From the NCBI GenBank assembly GCA_001689405.1, contig LUJO01000020.1, forward strand, positions 16,868 through 80,867: a stretch of 64,000 nt of DNA, written 5' to 3'. The notes under the pieces are model-generated. The model was not told the DNA's origin. It was given only the letters and a program-made list of their open reading frames with translations, and made no database searches. This document shows positions 44,941 through 53,355 of the stretch, piece after piece (positions within the stretch are counted from its first letter, which is position 1; each line of letters starts with the position of its first letter). This DNA comes from Candidatus Homeothermus arabinoxylanisolvens (GTDB lineage: Bacteria > Bacteroidota > Bacteroidia > Bacteroidales > Muribaculaceae). The position numbers and the translations under genes are program-made.

Positions 44941-45642
44941 ATGTCAGAAGAAAAGAAAATCATAATTGCCATTGACGGTTATTCGTCATCAGGTAAAAGT
45001 TCGATGGCCCGCGCGCTTGCTTCGGCTATCGGATACCGTTATATAGATTCCGGAGCCATGTATCGCGCCGTCACTCTGTGGGGCATGCGTCATGGTATGG
45101 TTGATAACGGAAATGTTGATACCGACGCTCTTGTAAAAGCACTCCCCGGTATCACAATCGATTTTAAGCCTATGCCTGACGGTAAACAACGCACGATGCT
45201 GAACGGCGAGGATGTCGAGGATGAAATAAGACGGCTTAATGTATCAAACAATGTGTCGCAGGTATCTGCAATACCTGAAGTGCGCCGTCGTCTTGTGGCT
45301 ATGCAGCAGGCGCTTGGTGCAGGCAAGGGTATCGTTATGGATGGCCGCGACATCGGCACGACCGTATTTCCCTATGCCGAGATGAAGGTGTTTGTCGATG
45401 CATCTGCTCAGACCCGTGCCCAACGTCGGTTCAACGAGCTTGTGGAGAAAGGTGTGCCTGCCTCTTACGAGGAGGTGCTTGCCAACGTCGTGCACCGCGA
45501 CCATATAGACGAGACCCGTGAAGAGAGTCCGTTGCGAAAGGCGGATGATGCCGTGTCGCTCGACAACTCTCATATGAGCATAGAGGAGCAGAACGCATGG
45601 CTGCTTGACTTATACAATAAAATATTGGCTGATGCGCATTGA
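44941..45642 (+). CDS. cmk: Cytidylate kinase
   Basis: Phosphorylates CMP/dCMP to the diphosphate. A 233-residue protein with the P-loop GYSSSGKS at 13-20, YIDSGAMYRAVTLW, and VMDGRDIGTTVFP. It is the first gene of a tightly packed run; ispH starts inside its last codons (11-nt overlap). Confidence 0.96.
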   Translation: MSEEKKIIIAIDGYSSSGKSSMARALASAIGYRYIDSGAMYRAVTLWGMRHGMVDNGNVDTDALVKALPGITIDFKPMPDGKQRTMLNGEDVEDEIRRLNVSNNVSQVSAIPEVRRRLVAMQQALGAGKGIVMDGRDIGTTVFPYAEMKVFVDASAQTRAQRRFNELVEKGVPASYEEVLANVVHRDHIDETREESPLRKADDAVSLDNSHMSIEEQNAWLLDLYNKILADAH

Positions 45643-46492
45643 GATTGATGATGCGTCGGGCTTCTGTAACGGAGTCGTTTCGGCAATATGCAAGGCCGAG
45701 GCCGAACTTGACAACAGCGGGCGGCTATATTGCCTTGGTGATATAGTGCACAACAGCGACGAAGTGGAGCGTCTGCGCAAGCGGGGCCTTATAACGATAA
45801 CACATGAAGACTTGTCGCGACTTCATGATGTGAAAGTGTTGCTGCGTGCCCACGGAGAGCCGCCACAGACTTACGAGACGGCCAAAGCCAACGGCATAGA
45901 GGTGATAGATGCCACGTGTCCGGTAGTATTGCATCTGCAGAAGCGCATCAAGAAGTCTTATGACGAACGTAAGCCCGACGAGCAGATTGTCATATACGGC
46001 AAGCTCGGTCACGCCGAGGTGAACGGCCTTGTAGGCCAGACCGGCGGCAATGCCATAGTGGTAGAAAATATCGAGGGACTGTCGCAGCTTGATTATGACC
46101 GCGATATTGTACTGTACTCACAGACTACGAAATCATTACACGGATTGTCCGATATGATAGAAGAGATCGAGCGGCGTAAGTCGCCCGGCACGACATTCCG
46201 TTATTACGACACCATATGCCGTCAGGTCGCAAACAGGGTGCCTCGGTTAAGACGCTTCGCATCGGAACATGATCTTATACTTTTTGTAAGCGGAAAGAAG
46301 AGTAGTAACGGTAAGATACTTTACGGCGAGTGCAAAGAGGTGAATCCGCGGACTCACCTTGTGTCCAACCCCGATGAGATAGATCCGTCATGGTTGTGCG
46401 ACGTCAGGAGTGTCGGCATATGCGGAGCCACGTCGACGCCGCGTTGGCTTATGGAAGAGGTGCGCGACCGCCTAATACACATGACTGAATAA
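45632..46492 (+). CDS. ispH: 4-hydroxy-3-methylbut-2-enyl diphosphate reductase
   Basis: The last step of the MEP pathway to isoprenoids. A 286-residue [4Fe-4S] enzyme from the ATG at 45632; an upstream TTG at 45605 is less likely. Cluster cysteines are visible in GFCNGV, DATCPVV and GICGATSTP. The His in RAHGEPP and the KLGHAEVNGL motif are present. The stop overlaps the next ATG by one base (TAATG). Confidence 0.96.
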   Translation: MRIEIDDASGFCNGVVSAICKAEAELDNSGRLYCLGDIVHNSDEVERLRKRGLITITHEDLSRLHDVKVLLRAHGEPPQTYETAKANGIEVIDATCPVVLHLQKRIKKSYDERKPDEQIVIYGKLGHAEVNGLVGQTGGNAIVVENIEGLSQLDYDRDIVLYSQTTKSLHGLSDMIEEIERRKSPGTTFRYYDTICRQVANRVPRLRRFASEHDLILFVSGKKSSNGKILYGECKEVNPRTHLVSNPDEIDPSWLCDVRSVGICGATSTPRWLMEEVRDRLIHMTE

Positions 46493-47016
46493 TGAATGAT
46501 TTCATAGCCATAGATGTAGAGACAGCCAACAACGCACCGTCGAGCATATGTGCCATAGGCGCCGTTAAGGTGACCGACGGTTGCATCGTCGACCGGTTTT
46601 ACGAGCTTGTAAAGCCCGAACCCGAATGGTATTACCGATATTTTTCGGAAAGCGTTCACGGCATATACCCGGAGGATACCGCCGATGCCTGTACGTTTGA
46701 CCGGGTATGGAAGCATATGGCGAGCAAATTCGGGTACGATATGCCGGGAGGGCTTGAGAATGTAGTGTTTGTAGCACATAACAAGGCTTTCGATGAAAAG
46801 TGTCTGCGAGCCGCTCATCGGGTATATGGCATGACATGGGCCGATAATACATTTTTATGCACTCTGACAGCTGCACGGCGCAAGATACCGCGTCAGCTTC
46901 TAGGTAGCTTCTCGCTGCCTAACGTATGTGAATTCTTAGGTATACCATTTTATAACCATCATAATGCACTTGCCGATGCAGAGGCATGTGCGAAAATAGC
47001 TATGACATTGTTATGA
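46492..47016 (+). CDS. DEDDh 3'-5' exonuclease (DnaQ-like)
   Basis: A 174-residue protein with the exonuclease fold only. ExoI is IDVETA (Asp8, Glu10), ExoII lies in FVAHNKAFD, and ExoIII is HHNALADAEACA (His then Asp). This resembles the epsilon/PolC-type proofreading domain or RNase T-like proteins. No polymerase is attached. It is coupled to ispH upstream and to a small lipoprotein downstream (ATGA). Confidence 0.92.
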   Translation: MNDFIAIDVETANNAPSSICAIGAVKVTDGCIVDRFYELVKPEPEWYYRYFSESVHGIYPEDTADACTFDRVWKHMASKFGYDMPGGLENVVFVAHNKAFDEKCLRAAHRVYGMTWADNTFLCTLTAARRKIPRQLLGSFSLPNVCEFLGIPFYNHHNALADAEACAKIAMTLL

Positions 47017-47303
47017 ACCGATTGTTTTTGATTGCCGCATTGCTGCTCGTTACCGCATGCTCGGGCAAGGAGGGAAAAATCAACAAGGCCGCGCGTACTT
47101 ACGGCGAGGCCGACGCACGTACCCTTATAGACAGCATTTCCGATATGTCGCAACTTGAAGTCGAGGGTTATATACTTGGCGTAAAGGCCACTGAATATGA
47201 ATATATAGAGGAGGGGCATGAAAAAGCGGCCCGATTATATATCGAAGGTTTCGAAAATTACATACGGGAGAACTCCGATTCTCTTGCCCGCGAGATTTTT
47301 TAA
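47013..47303 (+). CDS. Small lipoprotein of unknown function
   Basis: A 96-residue protein whose ATG overlaps the exonuclease stop. The lipobox is VTAC with SGK after it. The mature part is acidic and helical (YGEADARTLIDSISDMSQLE, then EKAARLYIEGFENYIREN). I do not recognise a family. It probably faces the periplasm. Confidence 0.8.
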   Translation: MNRLFLIAALLLVTACSGKEGKINKAARTYGEADARTLIDSISDMSQLEVEGYILGVKATEYEYIEEGHEKAARLYIEGFENYIRENSDSLAREIF

Positions 47304-47331
47304 TAAGATGATTAAATGACAATTGTGTATA

Positions 47332-48297
47332 ATGAAAAGCGTAAAAGATTACATAAAGGATATAAATGCATCGTTTGACGCAATATCTTATCCCGATCAA
47401 CCGAGAGGATTATATGACCCCATTGAATACACCATCAGGTGTGGCGGCAAGCGTCTGCGGCCTATGTTGCTCCTTGCCACCGCTGATGCTCTCGGACTGA
47501 AGACGGAGCATGCCATGAATCAGGCTTTGGGGATAGAGATGTTCCACAATTTCACCCTGCTCCATGATGATGTCATGGACCGGGCCGATATGAGACGGGG
47601 TAATCCTACGGTACATGTCAAGTGGAATGAGGCTACAGCAATATTGTCGGGCGACGCCATGCTGACAATGGCATCGCGGTTGATGGGCGATTGCCCTGAC
47701 GGCAAGTTGCGGGATGTCCTGTCGATGTTTAACAAAACCGCGATGGAAATATATGAGGGCCAGCAATATGACATGGATTTCGAGACCCGCGATGATGTCA
47801 CGGAGGCCGAATACATCTATATGATAAGGCTGAAGACCTCGGTGCTGCTCGGTTGTGCCTGTGCTATCGGAGCTATGTTGGCCCAAGCCTCGCCGGCTGT
47901 GGTCGGAGCTTTCTATAACTATGGAATTTCACTCGGACTTGCGTTTCAACTGCAGGACGATCTGCTTGACACTTACGGTGATCCCGGAGTTTTCGGTAAA
48001 AAAACGGGGGGTGATATTCTCAACGACAAGAAGACATTTCTTCTGATAACGGCTCTTGAGAAGGCTGATGCCTCGCAGCGTGCCGAGATTGAGTCGTTGT
48101 ACGGGCAACGTTCCGATGACAAAGTATCGCGTATAAAGGCGATATACGACAACCTGAAAGTGGCGGATGTGTGTCGTAAACGCATAGCTGCATATATAGC
48201 CGACGCTGTCGGCTGTCTTGATACGATTAAACTGTCGGACGAGGCAAGGGCGTTTTTTGTGAATCTGGCGGAATCGTCATCAGACCGTAAATCATGA
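47332..48297 (+). CDS. Polyprenyl synthetase (trans-isoprenyl diphosphate synthase)
   Basis: A 321-residue protein from the ATG at 47332. The two aspartate-rich motifs are LLHDDVMDRAD and QLQDDLLDTYGD, and the GGKRLRP motif precedes them. It makes a linear polyprenyl chain from IPP, probably for quinones or similar. Chain length cannot be called reliably. The nearby ispH supplies precursors, and the tatD ATG overlaps its stop (ATGA). Confidence 0.95.
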   Translation: MKSVKDYIKDINASFDAISYPDQPRGLYDPIEYTIRCGGKRLRPMLLLATADALGLKTEHAMNQALGIEMFHNFTLLHDDVMDRADMRRGNPTVHVKWNEATAILSGDAMLTMASRLMGDCPDGKLRDVLSMFNKTAMEIYEGQQYDMDFETRDDVTEAEYIYMIRLKTSVLLGCACAIGAMLAQASPAVVGAFYNYGISLGLAFQLQDDLLDTYGDPGVFGKKTGGDILNDKKTFLLITALEKADASQRAEIESLYGQRSDDKVSRIKAIYDNLKVADVCRKRIAAYIADAVGCLDTIKLSDEARAFFVNLAESSSDRKS

Positions 48298-49076
48298 TTA
48301 TAGATACCCATACTCATCTTTATCTTCCTGAATTCGATAACCCCGATGCTGCGGTTGAGCGTGCTTTGGCGGCAGGGGTGGGGCATATGCTGTTTCCCAA
48401 TGTCGACATGACCACTGTAGGCCCTATGTTGTCGCTTCACGACAGGCACCTCGACTGTACGTCGGTGGCTATGGGACTTCATCCTACCGAAGTAGGTCCG
48501 GGTTGGGAGGACGATGTCAGGCAGATAGAACGCTTTATCAATGACCGCGATGATTATGTGGCGGTGGGTGAGATAGGTATAGATTTATATTGGGATGCCT
48601 CGCACAGAGATGAGCAGCGTGCTGCATTTGCCGCACAGGTGGACATGGCTTTGCGTCACGGACTCCCTGTCATCATCCATTGTCGCGAAGGTCTTGATGA
48701 TATTCTCGATGTGTTCTCTTCGTTTTCAAAGTTGCCCGAAGGTGTGTTTCACAGCTTTGGCGGAGATGCGGCCGATGTTGAACGTATAAGACGTTACGGC
48801 GATTTTTATTTCGGCATCAACGGCATAGTCACATTTAAAAATTCACGTCTGCGCGATGTGGTTCCTGCAATCGGTACCGACCGTATAGTGCTGGAGACCG
48901 ATGCTCCTTATCTTGCTCCGGTGCCTCACCGGGGGAAACGAAACGAGTCGGCTTATATAGTACATACGGCTGCATACGTAGCTGACATAACCGGGGTGTC
49001 GATAGACGAAATTGCCGGGATCACTGAACGCAATGCCCGGCAATTGTTTAATATACCTGTATGTCAGAATGCGTAG
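48294..49076 (+). CDS. tatD: TatD family metal-dependent DNase
   Basis: A 260-residue protein. The metal-binding motifs are DTHTHLY at the N-terminus, AVGEIGID (Glu), VIIHCREGLDDIL (His), VFHSFGG (His), and LETDAPYL (Asp). In the family it acts as a 3'-5' exonuclease or hydrolase. Its 3' end overlaps the broken barrel gene on the other strand by 13 nt. Confidence 0.95.
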   Translation: MIIDTHTHLYLPEFDNPDAAVERALAAGVGHMLFPNVDMTTVGPMLSLHDRHLDCTSVAMGLHPTEVGPGWEDDVRQIERFINDRDDYVAVGEIGIDLYWDASHRDEQRAAFAAQVDMALRHGLPVIIHCREGLDDILDVFSSFSKLPEGVFHSFGGDAADVERIRRYGDFYFGINGIVTFKNSRLRDVVPAIGTDRIVLETDAPYLAPVPHRGKRNESAYIVHTAAYVADITGVSIDEIAGITERNARQLFNIPVCQNA

Positions 49077-49609
49077 TAGAACCCGAATGACAGGCTTGTA
49101 CTGCTGAAATCGACACCGAAGCCTCTGTCGCCCAATGTGCTCACTGCGTATTTTGAATGGCGGTATCCTATGAAGCCAAGGCCTGCTGCAAATCATGCCC
49201 TGTCGGTGATTCTGACCGAGATGCCGGGCTTCAGTCCGGCTTCAAGGCCGAAAGCATTGCCCGAATGTCCCTTTATATGCTCGTTGGCAAAGCCTACGGT
49301 ACCGTCCATATACAGACTGAGTATGCCGTGCGAGAAATAAACGTAACGAAGATATGGATTAAGTGTCATGGCATGGGCGCTTACTCCCTCTTCGCGGTTG
49401 AGTTTGAATCCTGCGTTCAAACCGATAAGCCACCTTTCGCTTAACCCGTGGTTTGCGTCAAAGGCTATCGAGAATGTCGTGTGGTCATCCTTGTAGTTTC
49501 TTCAATATGATGCCGAGCCACCGATTGTAACGACTTGTGCGTCGGCTATTGCCGGTGTAAGTACGCTGATTATGGCAATCACAACGCTGATTAAAAGTTT
49601 TCTTTTCAT
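49064..49609 (-). pseudogene. Outer-membrane barrel gene broken by two in-frame TGA codons
   Basis: Reading the reverse strand from an ATG at 49607-49609 gives one continuous 182-codon frame that ends in a proper stop at 49064-49066. It contains two TGA codons: codon 36 (49502-49504, after GGSASY) and codon 139 (49193-49195, after RITDRA). All else fits a secreted beta-barrel: a signal peptide ending AIADAQ, strands such as RWLIGLNAGFKLN, and a C-terminal LSFGFYYAF. Both stops could arise from TGG (Trp) by one G-to-A change. The window shows no recoding signal, so loss of function is the simplest reading. Confidence 0.8.
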
Positions 49610-49693
49610 GATAAAATGTATTATAAATTAGTGTGTTTTGCGTTGATATTTGCCGGTGTGTATTTCATGAAACGAGTTAAAGAAAAAATAAGA

Positions 49694-49729
49694 CATATGG
49701 GCCGACGGTGAATTCCGACTGCCCATATG
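49694..49729 (-). terminator. Terminator of the grpE-dnaJ operon
   Basis: CATATGGGC (49694-49702) pairs with GCCCATATG (49721-49729). The minus-strand transcript then runs into a T-rich tract (49680-49690). It is 13 nt after the dnaJ stop. Confidence 0.65.
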
Positions 49730-49742
49730 CCATGTAGTGCCT

Positions 49743-50918
49743 TTATTCAAATATGTGTCGCAGGCGGCTGAATATGCGCTTTTTTACAGAATCGTCCGCT
49801 TTGGTATTGGGCGAATCTCTCAAAGCCTCGATTGCTTCCTTCTCTTTGTCGTTGAGATTCTCCGGTATGTATACCATTATATTTACGAGTTCGTCGCCTG
49901 TGCCGTAACCGTCGGTTGAGGGCAGTCCTTTTCCACGTAACCGCAGTACCTTTCCCGGCTGTGTGCCGGCCGGTATCTTTACGCGGGCGCGTCCGTTGAC
50001 GGTCGGTATTTCCACCGAGCCTCCGAGCGCGGCTGTAGGAATGTCGAGCATCAGGTTGTATATAAGGTCATTGCCGTCTCTTATCAGTTCGGGATCGGGT
50101 ATCTCCTCGACAACAACAAGCAGATCGCCGTTTATACCGCCTTTGCGTGCGGCATTGCCTTTGCCTTTCAGTGACAGGGTCATGCCGTCTGAAACACCTG
50201 CGGGTATCGTAAATTCAACGACCTCCTCCTGTTTCACAATGCCTTCGCCGTTGCAATACTGGCATTTCTGGGTTATGGTCTTGCCCTCTCCGTTACATTC
50301 GGGGCATGTGGCGGTGGACTGCATCGGGCCGAGGAATGTCTGCTGCACATGCTCTATTACACCCGATCCATGGCATCGCGAGCATGTATGGAATGCCGTG
50401 CCGTCTTTTGCACCTGTTCCGGCACAATGCTGACACTGGATGAAACGAGGTATCTTTAATTTCTTGGTGACACCTTCCGCAATCTCCTTCAATGTCAGTT
50501 TTACTTTTATGCGCAGGTCGCTTCCTTTCGGCTGGCGACGACGGCGTGCCGAGCTGCCTGCGGCGGAACCGAAACCTCCGAAGCCGCCGAAACTTCCTCC
50601 GCCGAATATATCGCCGAATTGAGAGAATATGTCCTCCATAGACATGCCGCCGGCGTGGAAGCCTCCTCCGGCGCCTCCGCCGAAACCTGACGGGCCCATA
50701 TTATGACCCCATTGGTCATATTTGGCTCTCTTGTCTGCATCGCTAAGCACGTCGTAAGCTTCAGCCGCTTCTTTGAATTTCTCTTCAGCGGCTTTGTCTC
50801 CGGGATTTTTATCGGGGTGATACTTCAGCGCGAGTTTGCGGTAAGCCTTTTTAAGCTCATCGGCTGTAGCTGTTTTCGGTACACCCAGTACTTCGTAATA
50901 GTCTCTTTTGTTGTCCAT
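49743..50918 (-). CDS. dnaJ: Chaperone protein DnaJ (type I)
   Basis: A 391-residue Hsp40. The J domain (1-70) contains the HPD motif (YHPDKNPGD). A Gly/Phe-rich stretch lies at about 75-130. Four CxxCxGxG zinc motifs follow (CQHCAGTG, CSRCHGSG, CPECNGEG, CQYCNGEG), then the substrate-binding C-terminal domain. It stimulates DnaK ATP hydrolysis. grpE precedes it by 17 nt. Confidence 0.97.
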   Translation of the reverse strand: MDNKRDYYEVLGVPKTATADELKKAYRKLALKYHPDKNPGDKAAEEKFKEAAEAYDVLSDADKRAKYDQWGHNMGPSGFGGGAGGGFHAGGMSMEDIFSQFGDIFGGGSFGGFGGFGSAAGSSARRRRQPKGSDLRIKVKLTLKEIAEGVTKKLKIPRFIQCQHCAGTGAKDGTAFHTCSRCHGSGVIEHVQQTFLGPMQSTATCPECNGEGKTITQKCQYCNGEGIVKQEEVVEFTIPAGVSDGMTLSLKGKGNAARKGGINGDLLVVVEEIPDPELIRDGNDLIYNLMLDIPTAALGGSVEIPTVNGRARVKIPAGTQPGKVLRLRGKGLPSTDGYGTGDELVNIMVYIPENLNDKEKEAIEALRDSPNTKADDSVKKRIFSRLRHIFE

Positions 50919-50935
50919 TGTTGCCTGTTGCTTAA

Positions 50936-51547
50936 TTATTGTCCCACGACTACTTTAGCGTGACGTATGACTTTGTCGTTCAGTGTATAACCTTTTTGAA
51001 CAGTGTCTACCACTTTGCCTTTCTGGTCAGGATTGTCAGTGGGGAACATGGTCACCGCTTCATGTATTTCCGTGTCAAAGTCGCTTCCGGGTTCTGACGC
51101 TATCGGCTTTACTCCGTTCTGTTCGAGGTATTTGATGAATTTGTTGTATATCAGCTCAACACCTTCTTTAACAGCCATTGCGTCCGATGATTCGTTGATA
51201 GCCTGAAGAGAGCGTTCAAAATCATCAATTATAGGCAGCAGACCGCGCATGGCGTTTTCGCCGCCATTTTTTATGAGCTCGCTTTTCTCTTTTAGCGTAC
51301 GCTTGCGGAAATTGTCGAAGTCAGCCATGAGAAACAGATACTCTTTCTTCTCTTTTTCAAGTTGAGCCTGTGTGTCAGCCAGCTGTTTTTTCAGGCTTTC
51401 CACTTCGTTCTCCTCTTCTTGCGCAAGGTTTTTGGCAGCTTCCGCATCAGAGTTTTCGATGTCGTCCACGTCGTTTATGTCAATGTCGTTTTCTCCCATC
51501 GGGGTTTGCTTCTCGGCTTTGCCGCGATTATCATGTTTATTGCTCAT
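50936..51547 (-). CDS. grpE: Nucleotide exchange factor GrpE
   Basis: A 203-residue protein. The acidic N-terminus leads to a long coiled coil (about 45-90) and the C-terminal head (GVELIYNKFIKYLEQNGVKP, then FPTDNPDQKGKVVD). It releases ADP from DnaK. It lies directly before dnaJ. Confidence 0.96.
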   Translation of the reverse strand: MSNKHDNRGKAEKQTPMGENDIDINDVDDIENSDAEAAKNLAQEEENEVESLKKQLADTQAQLEKEKKEYLFLMADFDNFRKRTLKEKSELIKNGGENAMRGLLPIIDDFERSLQAINESSDAMAVKEGVELIYNKFIKYLEQNGVKPIASEPGSDFDTEIHEAVTMFPTDNPDQKGKVVDTVQKGYTLNDKVIRHAKVVVGQ

Positions 51548-51678
51548 ATTATGTTAATGTTTTTATATATCACTGTTCTTATATTAATAACAGCAAAAAT
51601 GCTGCCAAATATGCCGGGGACGTTATTTTCGTCTCATTAGTGATAACAACCCATAGGCTATAACGTTCATTTAACAGC

Positions 51679-52512
51679 CTATAAAGCGAGTGGTTGCACT
51701 AACGTGTCATAGTCAGGGAACATGGCTCCGACGGTAGCTGACAAAGTGTCACTGTCGGTTGTGAAAATTCCGTATACCGACGCTCCGGAGCCGGTCATGG
51801 ATGCATATACGGCTCCCATGTCGTAGAGAGTCTTCTTGGCCGCTTCAATTTCGGGCCGCAGAGGAAATACTGACTTTTCGAAGTCGTTGTATATCGTATC
51901 TTTCCATTTCGAGATGTCATCTTTAAGTGTGTCTTCGAGTGGAATTGCCGGCATCGACGGATGTACTCCTGAATAGGCCTGAGCGGTAGACACACCGTCT
52001 GACGGCTTGACTATGGCTATCGTATACATGCTTAAATCTATGTCTATGTCGGAGAATATGTTGCCTATTCCCCGGGCTATGCGCGGACGGTTGTATATGA
52101 AAAATGCGCAGTCGGCACCTAACTTTGCCGCTGTACCGGCCAGTGTGTCATCGCTTAAGCCGAGTTCAAACATACGGTTAAGCCCCTTGAGTGTAAATGA
52201 GGCATCGGCACTGCCGCCACCGAGGCCGGCACCGTCAGGTATGATTTTGTGCAGATGTATATCGACCGGCGGAAGCGGTACTATGTCGTTGAGCGCATTG
52301 TAGGCTTTGATGACGAGGTTCTTTTCCGGCGGACAATCTACATGCCGTCCGGTCACGGTCAGTGTGGTCTTAGTGCTTTTGGCCGGTACAATCTCAAGTA
52401 TATCGCGCCACGGTACAGGATAAAACAGCGTTACGATATCATGATAGCCGTCGCTTCGTTTGCCGGTGATATTAAGGCCTATGTTTATTTTTGCATTTGG
52501 GAAAAGTATCAT
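51679..52512 (-). CDS. ispE: 4-diphosphocytidyl-2-C-methyl-D-erythritol kinase
   Basis: A GHMP kinase of the MEP pathway, 277 residues. The ATP loop reads PDGAGLGGGSADAS, with FPNAKINIGLNI at the N-terminus and a conserved C-terminal MTGSGASVYG. It lies 15 nt downstream of the lipoprotein gene (same strand) and may be cotranscribed with it. Confidence 0.95.
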   Translation of the reverse strand: MILFPNAKINIGLNITGKRSDGYHDIVTLFYPVPWRDILEIVPAKSTKTTLTVTGRHVDCPPEKNLVIKAYNALNDIVPLPPVDIHLHKIIPDGAGLGGGSADASFTLKGLNRMFELGLSDDTLAGTAAKLGADCAFFIYNRPRIARGIGNIFSDIDIDLSMYTIAIVKPSDGVSTAQAYSGVHPSMPAIPLEDTLKDDISKWKDTIYNDFEKSVFPLRPEIEAAKKTLYDMGAVYASMTGSGASVYGIFTTDSDTLSATVGAMFPDYDTLVQPLAL

Positions 52513-52527
52513 TGCCGTGTCGTTTTG

Positions 52528-53061
52528 TTAGCGTAATATGATTTTGCATCCTTTGAAGCCGGTTTTTATTATTGAATCGCATTTTGCCGGGTCATTTATG
52601 GCTTCGTTTAGAGTCATTGGCAAAATTACGAGCCGAGTGACCTTTGCATCCGGCATTATGGCGGCTTTCAGTGTGTCGATTGACGGAGCCGTCTTCATAG
52701 ACGCATATTCGGCATATGTGTAGCGTGTAAAAGCCGTGTTTATGTTTATTCCGCGTCGGTCAAGCAGATACCCGTCGGCTAATTTTACCGGTTTCTGTGA
52801 CGGAGTTATGTCAGACGGTGCCGGATATGACGTTATCGCCTGCTTGTCGGCACTTAAGGTTATCGGCACTAAATCGTCGAAATCGCCATTGGTTTTGTAT
52901 ACGACTGCCCGAGGCAATATTCGGTTTGTCGCCGATGAGCTTGAGGCCGTCATCGAGGCCGCCGGGTAAGATGCCGACGACTCTGTCGACGTTTCTCCCG
53001 ACCGGCAAGAAAAAACTGCTATTGATATGGCTGCGATAAGTAAAGTTAGTCCGGGTTTCAT
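52528..53061 (-). CDS. Conserved Bacteroidales lipoprotein
   Basis: A 177-residue protein from the ATG at 53059-53061. The lipobox is VFSC with RSG after it. A Ser/Thr-rich linker (about 25-45) precedes a small domain with ITSYPAPSDITPSQKPVKL, RRGININTAFTRYTYAEY and KTGFKGCKIILR. I recognise no function. Its 5' leader contains the structured RNA candidate at 53094-53150. Confidence 0.8.
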   Translation of the reverse strand: MKPGLTLLIAAISIAVFSCRSGETSTESSASYPAASMTASSSSATNRILPRAVVYKTNGDFDDLVPITLSADKQAITSYPAPSDITPSQKPVKLADGYLLDRRGININTAFTRYTYAEYASMKTAPSIDTLKAAIMPDAKVTRLVILPMTLNEAINDPAKCDSIIKTGFKGCKIILR

Positions 53062-53093
53062 ATGAAGCAATATACTTAATCTGGATATGTTAT

Positions 53094-53150
53094 GAGTATG
53101 TGCCGCGTAAGCTATTGTGCCATAGGGGCTAACCGGCCCGGCCCATACTC
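53094..53150 (-). ncRNA. Candidate structured RNA or leader (three-way junction)
   Basis: A 12-bp closing stem with one mismatch (53094-53105 with 53139-53150) encloses two small hairpins. The first is CTAT/ATAG (53112-53115 with 53122-53125). The second is GGGC/GCCC (53126-53129 with 53136-53139). It lies 32 nt upstream of the lipoprotein ATG, on the strand that would be its leader. I match it to no known riboswitch class. Strand is uncertain. Confidence 0.4.
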
Positions 53151-53264
53151 GCGTTACAATACTTTACCGCAAAAGTAGCAATTAAATTTTCTTGGTGAAA
53201 GTTCTGCATAAAAATAAATCGGAATATTTCTCCTGTTTAAAAACTTAAATTTAATTAAACAATA

Positions 53265-53296
53265 TTTGCAGTTACGGACATTATGCCTTAACTTTG
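53265..53296 (+). promoter_or_regulatory. Promoter of sppA (TTTG -33, TAACTTTG -7)
   Basis: TTTG (53265-53268) and TAACTTTG (53289-53296) are 20 nt apart. It lies 59 nt before the ATG at 53356. Confidence 0.75.
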
Positions 53297-53355
53297 TGAG
53301 ATATAGTGCCGAATTTGGCATAAGTAGACTTTAAGCTGATAAAGAAATCAATAAT

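Noticed and set aside
49064..49609. Genetic code with TGA read as Trp or selenocysteine
   Set aside because: TGA ends many intact genes here (for example the ATGA overlaps), and no SECIS-like hairpin was seen after the codons.
53094..53150. tRNA or known riboswitch
   Set aside because: Too short and without a T-loop or anticodon arm; no THI, cobalamin or SAM signatures. Kept only as a structured-RNA candidate.
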